A stretch of 64,000 nucleotides of DNA. Origin: Segatella baroniae B14. Lineage in GTDB: Bacteria; Bacteroidota; Bacteroidia; Bacteroidales; Bacteroidaceae. The notes under the pieces are model-generated. The model saw nothing but the letters and a program-made list of their open reading frames with translations, ran no database searches and had not been told where the DNA came from. Shown here piece by piece: positions 45,243 through 54,320 of the stretch. Position numbers and translations under genes: made by a program. How positions within the stretch are numbered: the stretch's first letter is position 1; the number at the start of each line of letters is the position of its first letter. Location: positions 2,173,001-2,237,000 of the forward strand of contig NZ_CP091799.1 of the NCBI RefSeq assembly GCF_022024235.1. The letters are read 5' to 3'.

Positions 45243-46301
45243 TTAGTCTCGATCTACAGGTCGTCCCTTAAAATAGGTATGGATACCATCTGTAGCATAG
45301 CCGTCACCTTTGTAAATGAACTGATTACCACCCCAAGCGTCAGAAATAATTTTGCCATTATAATAAGCGTGATTTTTGTCTCGGGCATATCCTCCTCCTA
45401 AATCTTCTGTTCCTATAGGGTTTAATTTGGATTCTACCTTTCTTTTCTTTTTGTTGATAGATTTTTGGCTCTTGGTTGTAGATAATAATATTTTTTGCAT
45501 ATAATTAGCTACTAAATGAGCAACTTCTTGTTCATGTTTTGAAAATCCATGATCCATTAAGTCCATCAGGTGAAACTCGCTGTTTTTGATGATATAGCTG
45601 AAGCGTTGCCCATAAGTGTAAGGTACTATTTTATCCTTGTTTCCGTGAATAATGCAAGCTGGGCCTTGATAATTTATGGCGGTTTCGTAAATAGGCAGAT
45701 TAAACGCTGTGCGGATATAGTTGGCACCTAATTTCTTACCATTAAATAATTTTACACCGTTAGGAGCATTAAACGGGTCGTACATGGCCCCCATTGTATT
45801 TCCTCTGATGCAGTCATCACGTAACACTGCCGCTGGAGCCAAAAGGGCTATAGCAGATATTTTTTCATGAGTTAGCTGGCCGCTGAGCATGGCTGTTACA
45901 ACTCCTCCTTGGGAGTGCCCTACAATTCCAATATTTTTAATAAATGGTAGTGCTTTTACATAGTAATATACCTGTAAGGCATCTTTTATTTCGTTGGGTA
46001 CAGTCATGTCTTCAAATTCCCCTTCGCTATTGCCGTGGCCATTAAAATCGAATCGAATACTACCAATGCCTCTTGCCTCTAGACTATCTGCAACATTTCT
46101 AAGTAAAAATTCATTTTTGTTGCCCATAAATCCATGACAAATAATCACCATAGGTATCTTTTGCTCATTTGTAGTCATAGGCTTTTGAATAATGGCATCA
46201 AGTAAACCATGGTCTCCTTGAATCTTGACAACTTCAGAAATAGCAAACACATGAAGTGTGCAGAAAAATAAGAAAGTGGATAGTAAAAAATATTTCTTCA
46301 T
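45243..46301 (-). CDS. Secreted alpha/beta hydrolase with DKN-type C-terminal repeats
   Basis: 352 residues: signal peptide (cleavage near VFAISE), an alpha/beta-hydrolase domain (about 30-265) with the nucleophile elbow GIVGHSQGG, the oxyanion-loop ICHGFMGNK and a late MDHGFSKHE carrying the catalytic His, like feruloyl or lipase-type serine esterases. After a basic linker (about 272-300) comes GYARDKNHAYYNGKII and DGIHTYFKGRPV, repeats of the DKNYY type common in Bacteroidota surface proteins. Substrate unknown. It stands alone between argS and dinB. Confidence 0.88.
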   Translation of the reverse strand: MKKYFLLSTFLFFCTLHVFAISEVVKIQGDHGLLDAIIQKPMTTNEQKIPMVIICHGFMGNKNEFLLRNVADSLEARGIGSIRFDFNGHGNSEGEFEDMTVPNEIKDALQVYYYVKALPFIKNIGIVGHSQGGVVTAMLSGQLTHEKISAIALLAPAAVLRDDCIRGNTMGAMYDPFNAPNGVKLFNGKKLGANYIRTAFNLPIYETAINYQGPACIIHGNKDKIVPYTYGQRFSYIIKNSEFHLMDLMDHGFSKHEQEVAHLVANYMQKILLSTTKSQKSINKKKRKVESKLNPIGTEDLGGGYARDKNHAYYNGKIISDAWGGNQFIYKGDGYATDGIHTYFKGRPVDRD

Positions 46302-46364
46302 AAGTCGAATTTTATAGGTATATGCAAATATACGTTTTTTTTCTTTTGTATGCTATCTTTTTTG

Positions 46365-46373
46365 TATTTTTGC
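46365..46373 (+). promoter_or_regulatory. -7 promoter element of dinB, 5 nt before the ATG
   Basis: TATTTTTGC ends 5 nt before the dinB start codon, so the mRNA should begin at or within a few bases of the ATG. Confidence 0.65.
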
Positions 46374-46378
46374 ATATT

Positions 46379-47470
46379 ATGGATCGAAGGAAAATCATAC
46401 ATATTGATATGGATGCATTCTTTGCCAGTGTAGAGCAAAGAGATCATCCTGAATGGAGTGGCAAGCCTTTGGCTGTAGGTCGTGATGGTGATCGTGGTGT
46501 CGTGTCGACAGCAAGTTACGAGGCTCGAAAATATGGTGTTCATTCTGCCATGTCGATTCAGATGGCTAAGCGGTTATGTCCTAATTTGATAATAGCAGCT
46601 AGTCATCATAGTTACTATGCAAAAATATCGCATCAGATTCATGAGATATTTCAAGATTATACAGATAAAATTGAGCCAATTAGTATCGATGAGGCTTTCT
46701 TAGATGTAACAGTAAACAAAAAGGGTAGTGATTTGGCTGTTGATATCGCTAAAGAAATAAAGCAACGTATTTTTGAAACTGTTCATTTGACAGCCTCTGC
46801 TGGCATTTCTTATAATAAGTTCTTAGCTAAAATCGCTTCGGATTATCGTAAACCTGATGGATTATTTGTAATTCATCCTGATAAAGCGCTTGATTTTATA
46901 GCTCAATTACCAATTGAAAAATTTTGGGGAGTTGGTCCTAAAACAGCTCTTCGAATGCATCATGTCGGTATTTTTAATGGTTTACAATTGCGGCAGTGTT
47001 CTGTCAATCATTTAAAAGAACTGTTTGGCAAATCTGGGCCTGTTTTCTATAATTTTGCTCGTGGTATAGATGAACGTCCTGTTATTAGTGAGCATGTCAG
47101 AAAGTCGGTAGGATGCGAACAGACTTTTTTAGAAGATATAAGTATTCGTTCATCAGTTATCATAGCACTATATCACATCGTATTAGAATTGGTAGAGCGT
47201 TTGAAAAAAGATGATTTCAGAGGTAAAACATTGACTTTGAAAATTAAATATGGTGATTTTACTCAGAAATCGAAAAGTATTACACAACAAAAATACTTGC
47301 GAGAGAAAGATACGATTCTTCCTCTCGCAAAACAATTGCTTACTCAGTTTAGATTTGACGCAAATCACCCTATTCGCCTGATGGGGCTATCTGTATCAAA
47401 TCCTCATGAAGAAGTTATAGATACAGAACCTCACTGGGAAGAGGGCTTTTTGGATTTTGATTTTACCTGA
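46379..47470 (+). CDS. dinB: DNA polymerase IV
   Basis: A 363-residue Y-family translesion polymerase. IIHIDMDAFFASVEQRD (metal Asp, steric gate Phe) and PISIDEAFLDVT are the catalytic blocks; KFLAKIASDYRKPDG and the helix-hairpin-helix WGVGPKTALRM follow, then the little-finger domain. The start at 46379 is forced: the longer frame from 46322 runs through the promoter and adds a spurious hydrophobic stretch. Its last 8 bp overlap the convergent GH25 gene's end. No LexA-like operator is evident. Confidence 0.94.
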   Translation: MDRRKIIHIDMDAFFASVEQRDHPEWSGKPLAVGRDGDRGVVSTASYEARKYGVHSAMSIQMAKRLCPNLIIAASHHSYYAKISHQIHEIFQDYTDKIEPISIDEAFLDVTVNKKGSDLAVDIAKEIKQRIFETVHLTASAGISYNKFLAKIASDYRKPDGLFVIHPDKALDFIAQLPIEKFWGVGPKTALRMHHVGIFNGLQLRQCSVNHLKELFGKSGPVFYNFARGIDERPVISEHVRKSVGCEQTFLEDISIRSSVIIALYHIVLELVERLKKDDFRGKTLTLKIKYGDFTQKSKSITQQKYLREKDTILPLAKQLLTQFRFDANHPIRLMGLSVSNPHEEVIDTEPHWEEGFLDFDFT

Positions 47471-49277
47471 TGGTATGTTTGTCTACAAAATCGGAAAATT
47501 GGCTTTGATAGCCATTAAATACGGTAATATCTACTTCTCCATGGATACCACTTACACGTCCGTCTGGCGCTAATTGCCAGTATGCTAGTTTTACATCAGG
47601 CTTATATTCACCGTATCGAGCTATCCAGAATTGATATTTGTGTTTTAAGTCAGGGGCCATAGGTAGATACCGGTTTACAAACATCTGGCTGATATATAGT
47701 ACAGGTTTTACACCTGTTTTTCTTTCTACAATATGCAGCCATGTGCGTATTTGGGAGAACAATTCTTGTGCACCACCCATTTTGGCTATTTGTTCGTGAG
47801 AAGGTTCAACATCAAGTACTGGAGGAAAATCTCCTTTATGGAAACATGATTTCTTCAAGAAGAAGTTGGCTTGCTGTGTAGCACTCGACGTTGTTGAGAA
47901 GAAATGGTAAGTACCTACACGAATGCCTGCAGCTTTGGCCTTATTATAATCATTTTTATAGTATTTATTATAGATAGATTTTCCTTCAGTTGATTTAATA
48001 TAAGCAAAAGATACTTTATAGTTTATATTTCCTGTAATCTTTTTCTTGCTGAGCTTTCCAAGGCTGATTATTCTAATTTGATTCCAGTTGATTCCATATT
48101 TCTTTTTGCCTATTTCATGTTGATATTTACTTACGTCGATACCATAGATACGGTTGCTTGTATAGTTGACTCTTTCGCCATAATATTTATCATTCTTCCA
48201 TTCTCCAGCTCTGATTTTCTGTTTTGGACGAATAGAAAAACAAAATCCATTTCTTTGGTTGTTCTTCCAAAATCCTTCAGAATAATTACCTTTTCCTGCA
48301 TTATATTTTCCATATCCATTGGCTATGGCATAACGGTTCATTTCGCCTGTATATATACCGAGAGAATCTTTTCTGATACCATAATACAAGGTGTCATTTT
48401 TCCATTTGCCTTGTATCCTGTAGCCGTTCATATTTATCCATAGGTCTTTAGTCAGTTTCCAACCGTTATTCCATATTCTGTCAAATTGGATATTTTTGCA
48501 GGAATGAATAGCTTCCAAGCCTATTGTACCATACTTCTGTGTATAGATATAATCAGGTATGGCAGTAAGATATGCTTGATGATTCAAGATATCCACATGT
48601 TCTGGTGTTTTCTTGTTTTGGGTTTGAAATATCAGGTATTTTCCTTTATGTGCCTTTTCTTTCAATATACATGTCTGAATCGTTTCCTTGCCATGCTGGT
48701 CGAGATAGCGTACTGCGAACTTTTGTTTGCTTATAATAGCGAGTTTATCAGAAGATTTAATACTATCGAGAATATGTAGAATTTTTGCAGTTTGAGTAAT
48801 GACTGAATCTAGCTCAATATTATATTTGGAAACGATAGTAAATCCTTCGTCATCGACGCTATGTACACGTAGGTAATAATGTAACTCTTTACTTTCGCTT
48901 GCCATGCTGTCAATTTGGTTTTGGAGTTCTTTTTTATAGCTTTGTACAAATTGACTGACTGGTAGATCTGTATAAGGCTTGAGTTTAGTATCATGATATA
49001 GAGTTACCAGTCTGCCATCACTATAAGGTTGTAGAACCCAGCGCTTGGTCCATGCTGCAGGAAAACTCAAAGTATCATTTTTTAAGTATAAAACCTCTTT
49101 ACCATTGACTGTTAATGCATATTGGTTATATTGGTGTAAAATAGCAGCACAGTTTTCCTTTTTCCGATTAGATAGTGGAATCAGGTGTGTCATTATAAAT
49201 GCTACTGCAATAATAGTAGTAATCAGAAACATAATTTCTGTTCTGATTTTTATTAATTGAAATAATTTTTCTTTCAT
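47463..49277 (-). CDS. Membrane-anchored GH25 muramidase with MORN repeats
   Basis: 604 residues. One N-terminal TM helix (about 17-35) is followed by an exported region, then MORN-like repeats (about 280-375; WKNDTLYYGIRKDSLG, GKGNYSEGFWKNNQRNGFCF, AGEWKNDKYYGERV), then a GH25 lysozyme domain from IYGIDVSKYQ with D381 to the C-terminus. D489 and E491 in PPVLDVEPS are the catalytic acids, and VGTYHFFSTTSSATQQANFFL is characteristic. It cleaves the MurNAc-GlcNAc bond of peptidoglycan. The stop overlaps the next gene's start by 4 bp. Confidence 0.88.
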   Translation of the reverse strand: MKEKLFQLIKIRTEIMFLITTIIAVAFIMTHLIPLSNRKKENCAAILHQYNQYALTVNGKEVLYLKNDTLSFPAAWTKRWVLQPYSDGRLVTLYHDTKLKPYTDLPVSQFVQSYKKELQNQIDSMASESKELHYYLRVHSVDDEGFTIVSKYNIELDSVITQTAKILHILDSIKSSDKLAIISKQKFAVRYLDQHGKETIQTCILKEKAHKGKYLIFQTQNKKTPEHVDILNHQAYLTAIPDYIYTQKYGTIGLEAIHSCKNIQFDRIWNNGWKLTKDLWINMNGYRIQGKWKNDTLYYGIRKDSLGIYTGEMNRYAIANGYGKYNAGKGNYSEGFWKNNQRNGFCFSIRPKQKIRAGEWKNDKYYGERVNYTSNRIYGIDVSKYQHEIGKKKYGINWNQIRIISLGKLSKKKITGNINYKVSFAYIKSTEGKSIYNKYYKNDYNKAKAAGIRVGTYHFFSTTSSATQQANFFLKKSCFHKGDFPPVLDVEPSHEQIAKMGGAQELFSQIRTWLHIVERKTGVKPVLYISQMFVNRYLPMAPDLKHKYQFWIARYGEYKPDVKLAYWQLAPDGRVSGIHGEVDITVFNGYQSQFSDFVDKHTIR

Positions 49278-50206
49278 TTTTCTATTTGATGGGCATAAAA
49301 TTTTGCCACGAGTGCTCCACTTAAATTATGCCAAACAGAGAAGATTGCTCCTGGTATAGTTGCCATAGGATATAAGGCGAAATGCAAGTTTGCTAAAGAA
49401 CTGGCGAGTCCACTATTTTGCATACCTACCTCTATGGATATGGCTATTTGCTTTTTTAATTCTAATCCTAATAGTTTTCCTACACTATAGCCTAAGGTTA
49501 GTCCACAAATATTGTGTAGTATGACGATGAGGATAATGAGTAGGCCACTTTCAAGTAATTTGCTTGAGTTTGATGCAACGATGCTGCCTACAATTATGGC
49601 GATTACAGTCGATGAGAAAGCTGGAAGGTAACTGGAAATTTGTTTCGTCTGTTTAGGCCAAAAATGCTGAAGGATAACCCCTATGGCTATTGGTAATATG
49701 ACGACTTCTATGATACTGATAAACATACCCCAAGCGTTTACTTCTACACGGGCACCAGCTAAAGCAAGCGTTAGTAGGGGGGTAAGCAATGGTGCAAGTA
49801 CTGTACTAACGGTTGTCATACCTACTGATAAAGCAAGGTCTCCCTTGGCAAGATAGGTTATTACATTAGATGCGGTGCCTCCTGGACAGCAGCCTACGAG
49901 GATAACTCCAATTGTAAGTTCATCATTAAGACCAAATATCTTGGCTAGAATATAGGCTATGAAAGGCATAATCGTAAATTGTGCCAGTGACCCTATGAGA
50001 ATATCCTTAGGTCGTGTAAAGACAATTTTAAAGTCGTAAGGATCCAAAGTGAGTCCCATGCCAAACATTACTAGCCCTAGCATTGGACTGATCCATGATG
50101 TCGGGCACCAGGAGAATGTGGTTGGTAAAAGAAGTGCCAAAACTGCTACTATGATTACAATAGTAGCCATATGGTTAGCTATAACATCACAAAATCTTTT
50201 CAACAT
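49274..50206 (-). CDS. Bile acid:sodium symporter family (BASS) transporter
   Basis: A 310-residue inner-membrane protein with about nine or ten TM helices. Family blocks are LGLVMFGMGLTLDPYDF near the start, ILVGCCPGGTASNVITYLAKGDLALSVGMTTVSTVLAPLLTPLL (the unwound TM4 sodium site) and SIEVGMQNSGLASSLANLHF (the TM9 site). Members carry bile acids, pantoate or other organic anions with Na+; the substrate here is not predictable. It overlaps the MORN-GH25 gene by 4 nt, an unexpected operon partner. Confidence 0.92.
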   Translation of the reverse strand: MLKRFCDVIANHMATIVIIVAVLALLLPTTFSWCPTSWISPMLGLVMFGMGLTLDPYDFKIVFTRPKDILIGSLAQFTIMPFIAYILAKIFGLNDELTIGVILVGCCPGGTASNVITYLAKGDLALSVGMTTVSTVLAPLLTPLLTLALAGARVEVNAWGMFISIIEVVILPIAIGVILQHFWPKQTKQISSYLPAFSSTVIAIIVGSIVASNSSKLLESGLLIILIVILHNICGLTLGYSVGKLLGLELKKQIAISIEVGMQNSGLASSLANLHFALYPMATIPGAIFSVWHNLSGALVAKFYAHQIEK

Positions 50207-50230
50207 AATTGTAATTTATCAAAATAGATA

Positions 50231-50623
50231 TTAGCTATGAAGCATTTCCCTTATTTTTGTCATCTTTTGTTGCCTTAGCAGTGAGAATGTTTTGTCTCGT
50301 CCATCAATATAGTCAAAGAGCTTGAAGGATTTAGTGAGTAGTATGTCGCGTAAAGGCTGTTGTTTGATAGCCCCCTCTGTATACCAAAGGTCTGCCAGCA
50401 TTTTTAGTTTTTCTAACTGTCTATAGTCCTCCCATTCTTGACGAGCATAATCGATGGCTTCTTCTACGGTTAAATTTCTTAATATATCATAATCGCCTAC
50501 ATATTGCCGATAAAGATCTTGTATTTCTTCATCAGTCTGCTGTTCTTTCTTCTTATTTAAAAATCGTTGAATGGCTACAGCAAATTCCTCGATTATTTTT
50601 AAAAAATAGTCTCTTTCAAGCAT
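50231..50623 (-). CDS. Helical protein of unknown function, 130 aa
   Basis: An all-helical, highly charged soluble protein (FLKIIEEFAVAIQRFLNKKKEQQTDEEIQDLYRQYVG; MTKIREMLHS at the end). I do not recognise a family. Its start overlaps the end of the helicase gene by 8 nt, so the two are translated together, and it might be an accessory subunit. Nothing in the sequence shows catalytic residues. Confidence 0.78.
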   Translation of the reverse strand: MLERDYFLKIIEEFAVAIQRFLNKKKEQQTDEEIQDLYRQYVGDYDILRNLTVEEAIDYARQEWEDYRQLEKLKMLADLWYTEGAIKQQPLRDILLTKSFKLFDYIDGRDKTFSLLRQQKMTKIREMLHS

Positions 50624-52517
50624 GATTAATTTCTTGTATATAGTTCCATAATTGATGATAAAAAGGGTGTTTGCTCATGGTCTGGGCATTTCCCAATATG
50701 ATGAGTTTCATCCTTGCTCGTGTAATGGCCACATTCATTCTTCGTAAATCGTTGAGGAATCCTATTTGTCCGTCATCATTTGCTCTTACCATGGAGATTA
50801 GTATGATATCACGTTCTTGACCTTGGAAACCGTCTACGGTATTTACGGAAATAAACTTACGGTATGGTTTGAAGAATTCTCGTTTTCGTATCAGTTTTTT
50901 CAAATATTGTACTTGAGCGCGATACGGTGAAATAATACCTACATCAATGTTCTCGTCCAATATTCGGGTCTTTCCGATTTTTTGGAAATATTCTTCTAAT
51001 GTTCGGAGTGTAAGTTCTGCTTCACCTTTGTTAACTCGTCCAAAATTTTCTCCTATAAATTGTTCTTTGAACGATGGTTCATCTGGTCCTACTTCGATTT
51101 CACTCGTATCTATCCACATCATCGGATCTTCGTAGTCGAGGATACCTCGATACTTTATTTGTGGGGCAGTCTCTACTTCTCCATGATAGAAATAGTTACT
51201 TGAGAATTGCATGATTTGTTCATTCATGCGATATTGTACCTTTAAAAGGGTGACTACTTCTGGTTTGTTCTCCACAATTCGTTCCATAAGCGTTTTGCCA
51301 AGTCCAGCTTTTAAGGCTGCCAAACTTTTTATAGTAGGTGGCAATTGACAGTGGTCTCCTGCCAGAATCACTCGTGTAGCTCTTCTCATAGGTATCCAGC
51401 AAGCTGCTTCCAAAGCTTGTGCTGCTTCATCTATAAAGAGAGTACCAAACTTTTGTCCTTCTAGGATTCGATTTGCCGAGCCTACTAAAGTAGACGCAAT
51501 AACACGGGCTTCTCCGAACAGTTGTGTGTTGATGCGTATTTCTAGTTCTGTGGCGCGAGCTTTAAGATGTTCCAACTTTTGATGGTATCGGTCATCTCTT
51601 CCTTTTTTCTGGCTTCGAAGTTGTCGTATAGTTTTGCGAATAGCCCATAATTGTGGATAGTCGGGGTGTGCTTCGAATCGGCGTTCATATGTAAATGATA
51701 GCATTTGCTCATTTACTTTAGTCGGATTCCCAATACGTAGTACGTTGATGCCTCGGTCTACGAGCTTTTCGCATATCCAGTCTACAGCCATATTGCTTTG
51801 TGCGCATACTAAAACCTGATTTTCACGCATCAAAGTTTCATTGATAGCTTCTACGAGTGTGGTAGTCTTACCTGTTCCTGGCGGCCCATGAACCACTTCG
51901 ACATCCTTAGCCCAAAGTACTTCGTTTACAGCTTTCTCCTGAGATGGATTTAGCCACGGAAAACGAGTTGGTGCAAAAGTAAATCGTTCAGCTTTTTGGT
52001 GAGAATAAAAAAGATCTCTTAAGTAGGCGAGACGATTATTTTTGGCATTGATAACTCTGTCGATAGCCTCAAACATCAGTTTATAACTTGTCTCGTCAAA
52101 AAAGAGTTGTATGCCAATAGGGTTTGCGCAACCTTGAATGTCAATGATACTTCCTCCTTCGGGAACAATAAGGACCATTCTGTCTCCATCTACGAAACTG
52201 ACGGTACATGTAAAATTAAAGTATTTTAATTTACCATCGTCTGTTACTTGGAAAAAGGCGGCAGGCCGCCCGAATTCAAAATTATGTTCGATTTCGAGAT
52301 CGGTAGTTCTGGCGATTTCTAAAGCGTTCTGATTGAGTGAGTTATAGAAGCTTTTACCGACTTTCACGGGAAACCATGCATCGCCTCTTTTTACTTTTCT
52401 GGTAATGCCTATAGTTTCAGTTTGCTTGCGGAATGCTTCTTTTTCCGCATAATACTCCATTTGTAGGAGCGCGCGTTGGCGCATTAAAGCTTGTATGGGA
52501 GATTCTTGTACACTCAT
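50616..52517 (-). CDS. UPF1/IGHMBP2-like superfamily 1 helicase
   Basis: A 633-residue cytosolic helicase. An N-terminal beta-barrel-type domain (about 25-140) precedes the ATPase core with VVHGPPGTGKTTTLVEAI (motif I), TLFIDEAAQALEAACW (motif II), GDHCQLPPTIKS (motif III), FISVNTVDGFQGQERDIILISMVR (motif V) and VAITRARMKLIILGN (motif VI). The order and DEAA box put it in SF1B with the eukaryotic UPF1/SMUBP2 proteins. Bacteroidota carry such proteins, probably with RNA or RNA-DNA roles; the target is unknown. It overlaps the 130-residue protein by 8 nt. Confidence 0.92.
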   Translation of the reverse strand: MSVQESPIQALMRQRALLQMEYYAEKEAFRKQTETIGITRKVKRGDAWFPVKVGKSFYNSLNQNALEIARTTDLEIEHNFEFGRPAAFFQVTDDGKLKYFNFTCTVSFVDGDRMVLIVPEGGSIIDIQGCANPIGIQLFFDETSYKLMFEAIDRVINAKNNRLAYLRDLFYSHQKAERFTFAPTRFPWLNPSQEKAVNEVLWAKDVEVVHGPPGTGKTTTLVEAINETLMRENQVLVCAQSNMAVDWICEKLVDRGINVLRIGNPTKVNEQMLSFTYERRFEAHPDYPQLWAIRKTIRQLRSQKKGRDDRYHQKLEHLKARATELEIRINTQLFGEARVIASTLVGSANRILEGQKFGTLFIDEAAQALEAACWIPMRRATRVILAGDHCQLPPTIKSLAALKAGLGKTLMERIVENKPEVVTLLKVQYRMNEQIMQFSSNYFYHGEVETAPQIKYRGILDYEDPMMWIDTSEIEVGPDEPSFKEQFIGENFGRVNKGEAELTLRTLEEYFQKIGKTRILDENIDVGIISPYRAQVQYLKKLIRKREFFKPYRKFISVNTVDGFQGQERDIILISMVRANDDGQIGFLNDLRRMNVAITRARMKLIILGNAQTMSKHPFYHQLWNYIQEINHA

Positions 52518-52577
52518 TATGATGCAAAGGTAATAAAAAGAAAAGAGAAGAGGTGAGGGGAGATAGGATAATTTTAT

Positions 52578-52586
52578 TAACTTTGC
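52578..52586 (+). promoter_or_regulatory. -7 promoter element of the ABC ATPase gene, 6 nt before the ATG
   Basis: TAACTTTGC ends 6 nt before the start codon, another near-leaderless arrangement. Confidence 0.65.
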
Positions 52587-52592
52587 GATGTT

Positions 52593-53321
52593 ATGGAAAA
52601 AGAAATGATTCTTCTTAAAAATTTATCAATAGGATATAGGCAGAAGACTGATAGTCGGAAGGTACTCAAGGATGTTAATCTTTCTATCTTTTCGGGTGAG
52701 TTGGTATGTCTTCTTGGTCCCAATGGTATTGGAAAATCTACTCTGTTACGTACATTATCAGGATTACTCCCTAAGTTATCGGGCACTATTATGATTAATG
52801 GTCGAGCATTAGAAGAGTATAGTGAGAAAGAACTTTCTAAACAGGTGGGGGTTGTCTTAACTGATCATCCACAACTTCGTAATATGCGTGTAGAAGAATT
52901 AGTTGCTTTGGGGCGAGCACCTTATACTAATTTCTTCGGGGGACTGTCTTCTGAAGATAAGGTTTTTGTCGATGAAGCTATATCTTTAGTGGGGATAGAT
53001 AAGTTAAGAGGACGAATGATTCGTGAACTAAGTGATGGCGAGCGACAAAAAGTGATGATTGCTAGAGCTTTAGCCCAGCAGACACCTGTAATAATTTTGG
53101 ATGAACCAACTGCGTTTCTTGATTTTCCAAGTAAGGTAGAAGTAATGAAACTATTAAGAAATTTAGCTCATGATATGCACAAGACGATTTTATTATCAAC
53201 TCATGATCTAGACTTGGCTGTGAGATTAGCTGATACTTTACTTCAAGTTGCAGATTCTGGAATCCAAAAGGTAGATTGTCAGCAAGTTGAGAAGGAAATG
53301 AGCCTTCTGTTAGATATCTGA
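52593..53321 (+). CDS. ABC transporter ATP-binding protein, FecE/BtuD type
   Basis: 242 residues. Walker A LLGPNGIGKSTLLRTL (about 40-55), signature ELSDGERQKVMIARALAQ, Walker B VIILDEPTAFLDF and the switch His in LLSTHDLDLAV. The D-loop and overall match to iron-siderophore, heme or cobalamin importers are good. There is no permease or binding protein next to it on either side, so it must work with components encoded elsewhere. A Met at 52605 is an alternative start. Confidence 0.92.
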   Translation: MEKEMILLKNLSIGYRQKTDSRKVLKDVNLSIFSGELVCLLGPNGIGKSTLLRTLSGLLPKLSGTIMINGRALEEYSEKELSKQVGVVLTDHPQLRNMRVEELVALGRAPYTNFFGGLSSEDKVFVDEAISLVGIDKLRGRMIRELSDGERQKVMIARALAQQTPVIILDEPTAFLDFPSKVEVMKLLRNLAHDMHKTILLSTHDLDLAVRLADTLLQVADSGIQKVDCQQVEKEMSLLLDI

Positions 53322-53424
53322 TTTTGATAGTCTGATAATGGCTTGCGATATATAGCCACGTCTTGTAGCATTAATGATATCAATAGGTTTATAAGTCGGT
53401 ATTTATTGATTTTTTCATTTATTA

Positions 53425-54300
53425 CTAACTTCTATATGCTTCGGGAGTGTTACCTGTGAGTTTGATAAACATTTGTCTGAATCGGCCTGCAGAGCAATAT
53501 CCCAATTCTTGTGCTATGTCCTGTTCGCTCTTGTTTGTACCAAGAAGTAACTGTTTGGCTAATTCAATTCTTCTTAAATTGATATAGTCGTAGAAATTTT
53601 TTCCTGTTTCATATTTTAACATGTCATTAAAATATGCACTGGAAAGACCCAGTTTTGTCGAGAATTTACAAGTACAAGGAGGATTACAACTGTCATATTT
53701 CTGACTCGTGAGATATTGGTCTATCATTTTTTGGGCTTCGTTCATTTGTAGACTAGACGCATCATGACGAGTAGTAAACTGACGGTTATAATACCGGCAG
53801 CAGTAATTGAGTAATGTCTCAATCTTATTGCATATTATGGTTGTGCTGTACTTGTCTATACCCCATTCTAATTCATCTTGTATACAGTTGAAAGCTTGTA
53901 AAATTTGTTTCATTTCGCAAGAGGAAAGGTGTAGAGCTTCATTTTCTTTATATTTAAAGAAAGTATAATCTTTAATTTTTGTAGCCAATGTGGTGCCACA
54001 TAATAATTCTGGATGGAATACAAGCATGGTACCGTATTTTTTTGTTGTTTTATCCGTATCTAAAGCTATAGCTTTATCAGGACTCCTAAAAATCAGTGTT
54101 CCATCAGAAAAATCGTATTTTTTTCTGCCGTAGCAATAACTATCTGCATCAATTTGACGCAGAATGACAGCATAGCTACCCATTTCTAGTTGAATATCTT
54201 CCTGTTCATAAGCTAGATTGATTATACTGACAAGGGGATGTCTTGTCTTTTCATGAAACTTTTTGTTACATGCACAGATAGAATGTATTATATTTTTCAA
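53425..54300 (-). CDS. AraC-family transcriptional regulator, paralogue A
   Basis: 291 residues: an N-terminal cupin-like effector region (about 1-175; LVSIINLAYEQEDIQLEMGSYAVIL, YGRKKYDFSDGTLIFRSP) and a C-terminal double helix-turn-helix (about 195-291; FSTKLGLSSAYFNDMLKYETGKNFYDYINLRRIELAKQLL ... IAQELGYCSAGRFRQMFIKLTGNTPEAYR). It shares layout and many residues with the gene just upstream (54321-55238), so the two are tandem paralogues. The effector is unknown. Confidence 0.92.
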   Translation of the reverse strand: MKNIIHSICACNKKFHEKTRHPLVSIINLAYEQEDIQLEMGSYAVILRQIDADSYCYGRKKYDFSDGTLIFRSPDKAIALDTDKTTKKYGTMLVFHPELLCGTTLATKIKDYTFFKYKENEALHLSSCEMKQILQAFNCIQDELEWGIDKYSTTIICNKIETLLNYCCRYYNRQFTTRHDASSLQMNEAQKMIDQYLTSQKYDSCNPPCTCKFSTKLGLSSAYFNDMLKYETGKNFYDYINLRRIELAKQLLLGTNKSEQDIAQELGYCSAGRFRQMFIKLTGNTPEAYRS

Positions 54301-54320
54301 GTTTTTCCCAATCTTTTAAG

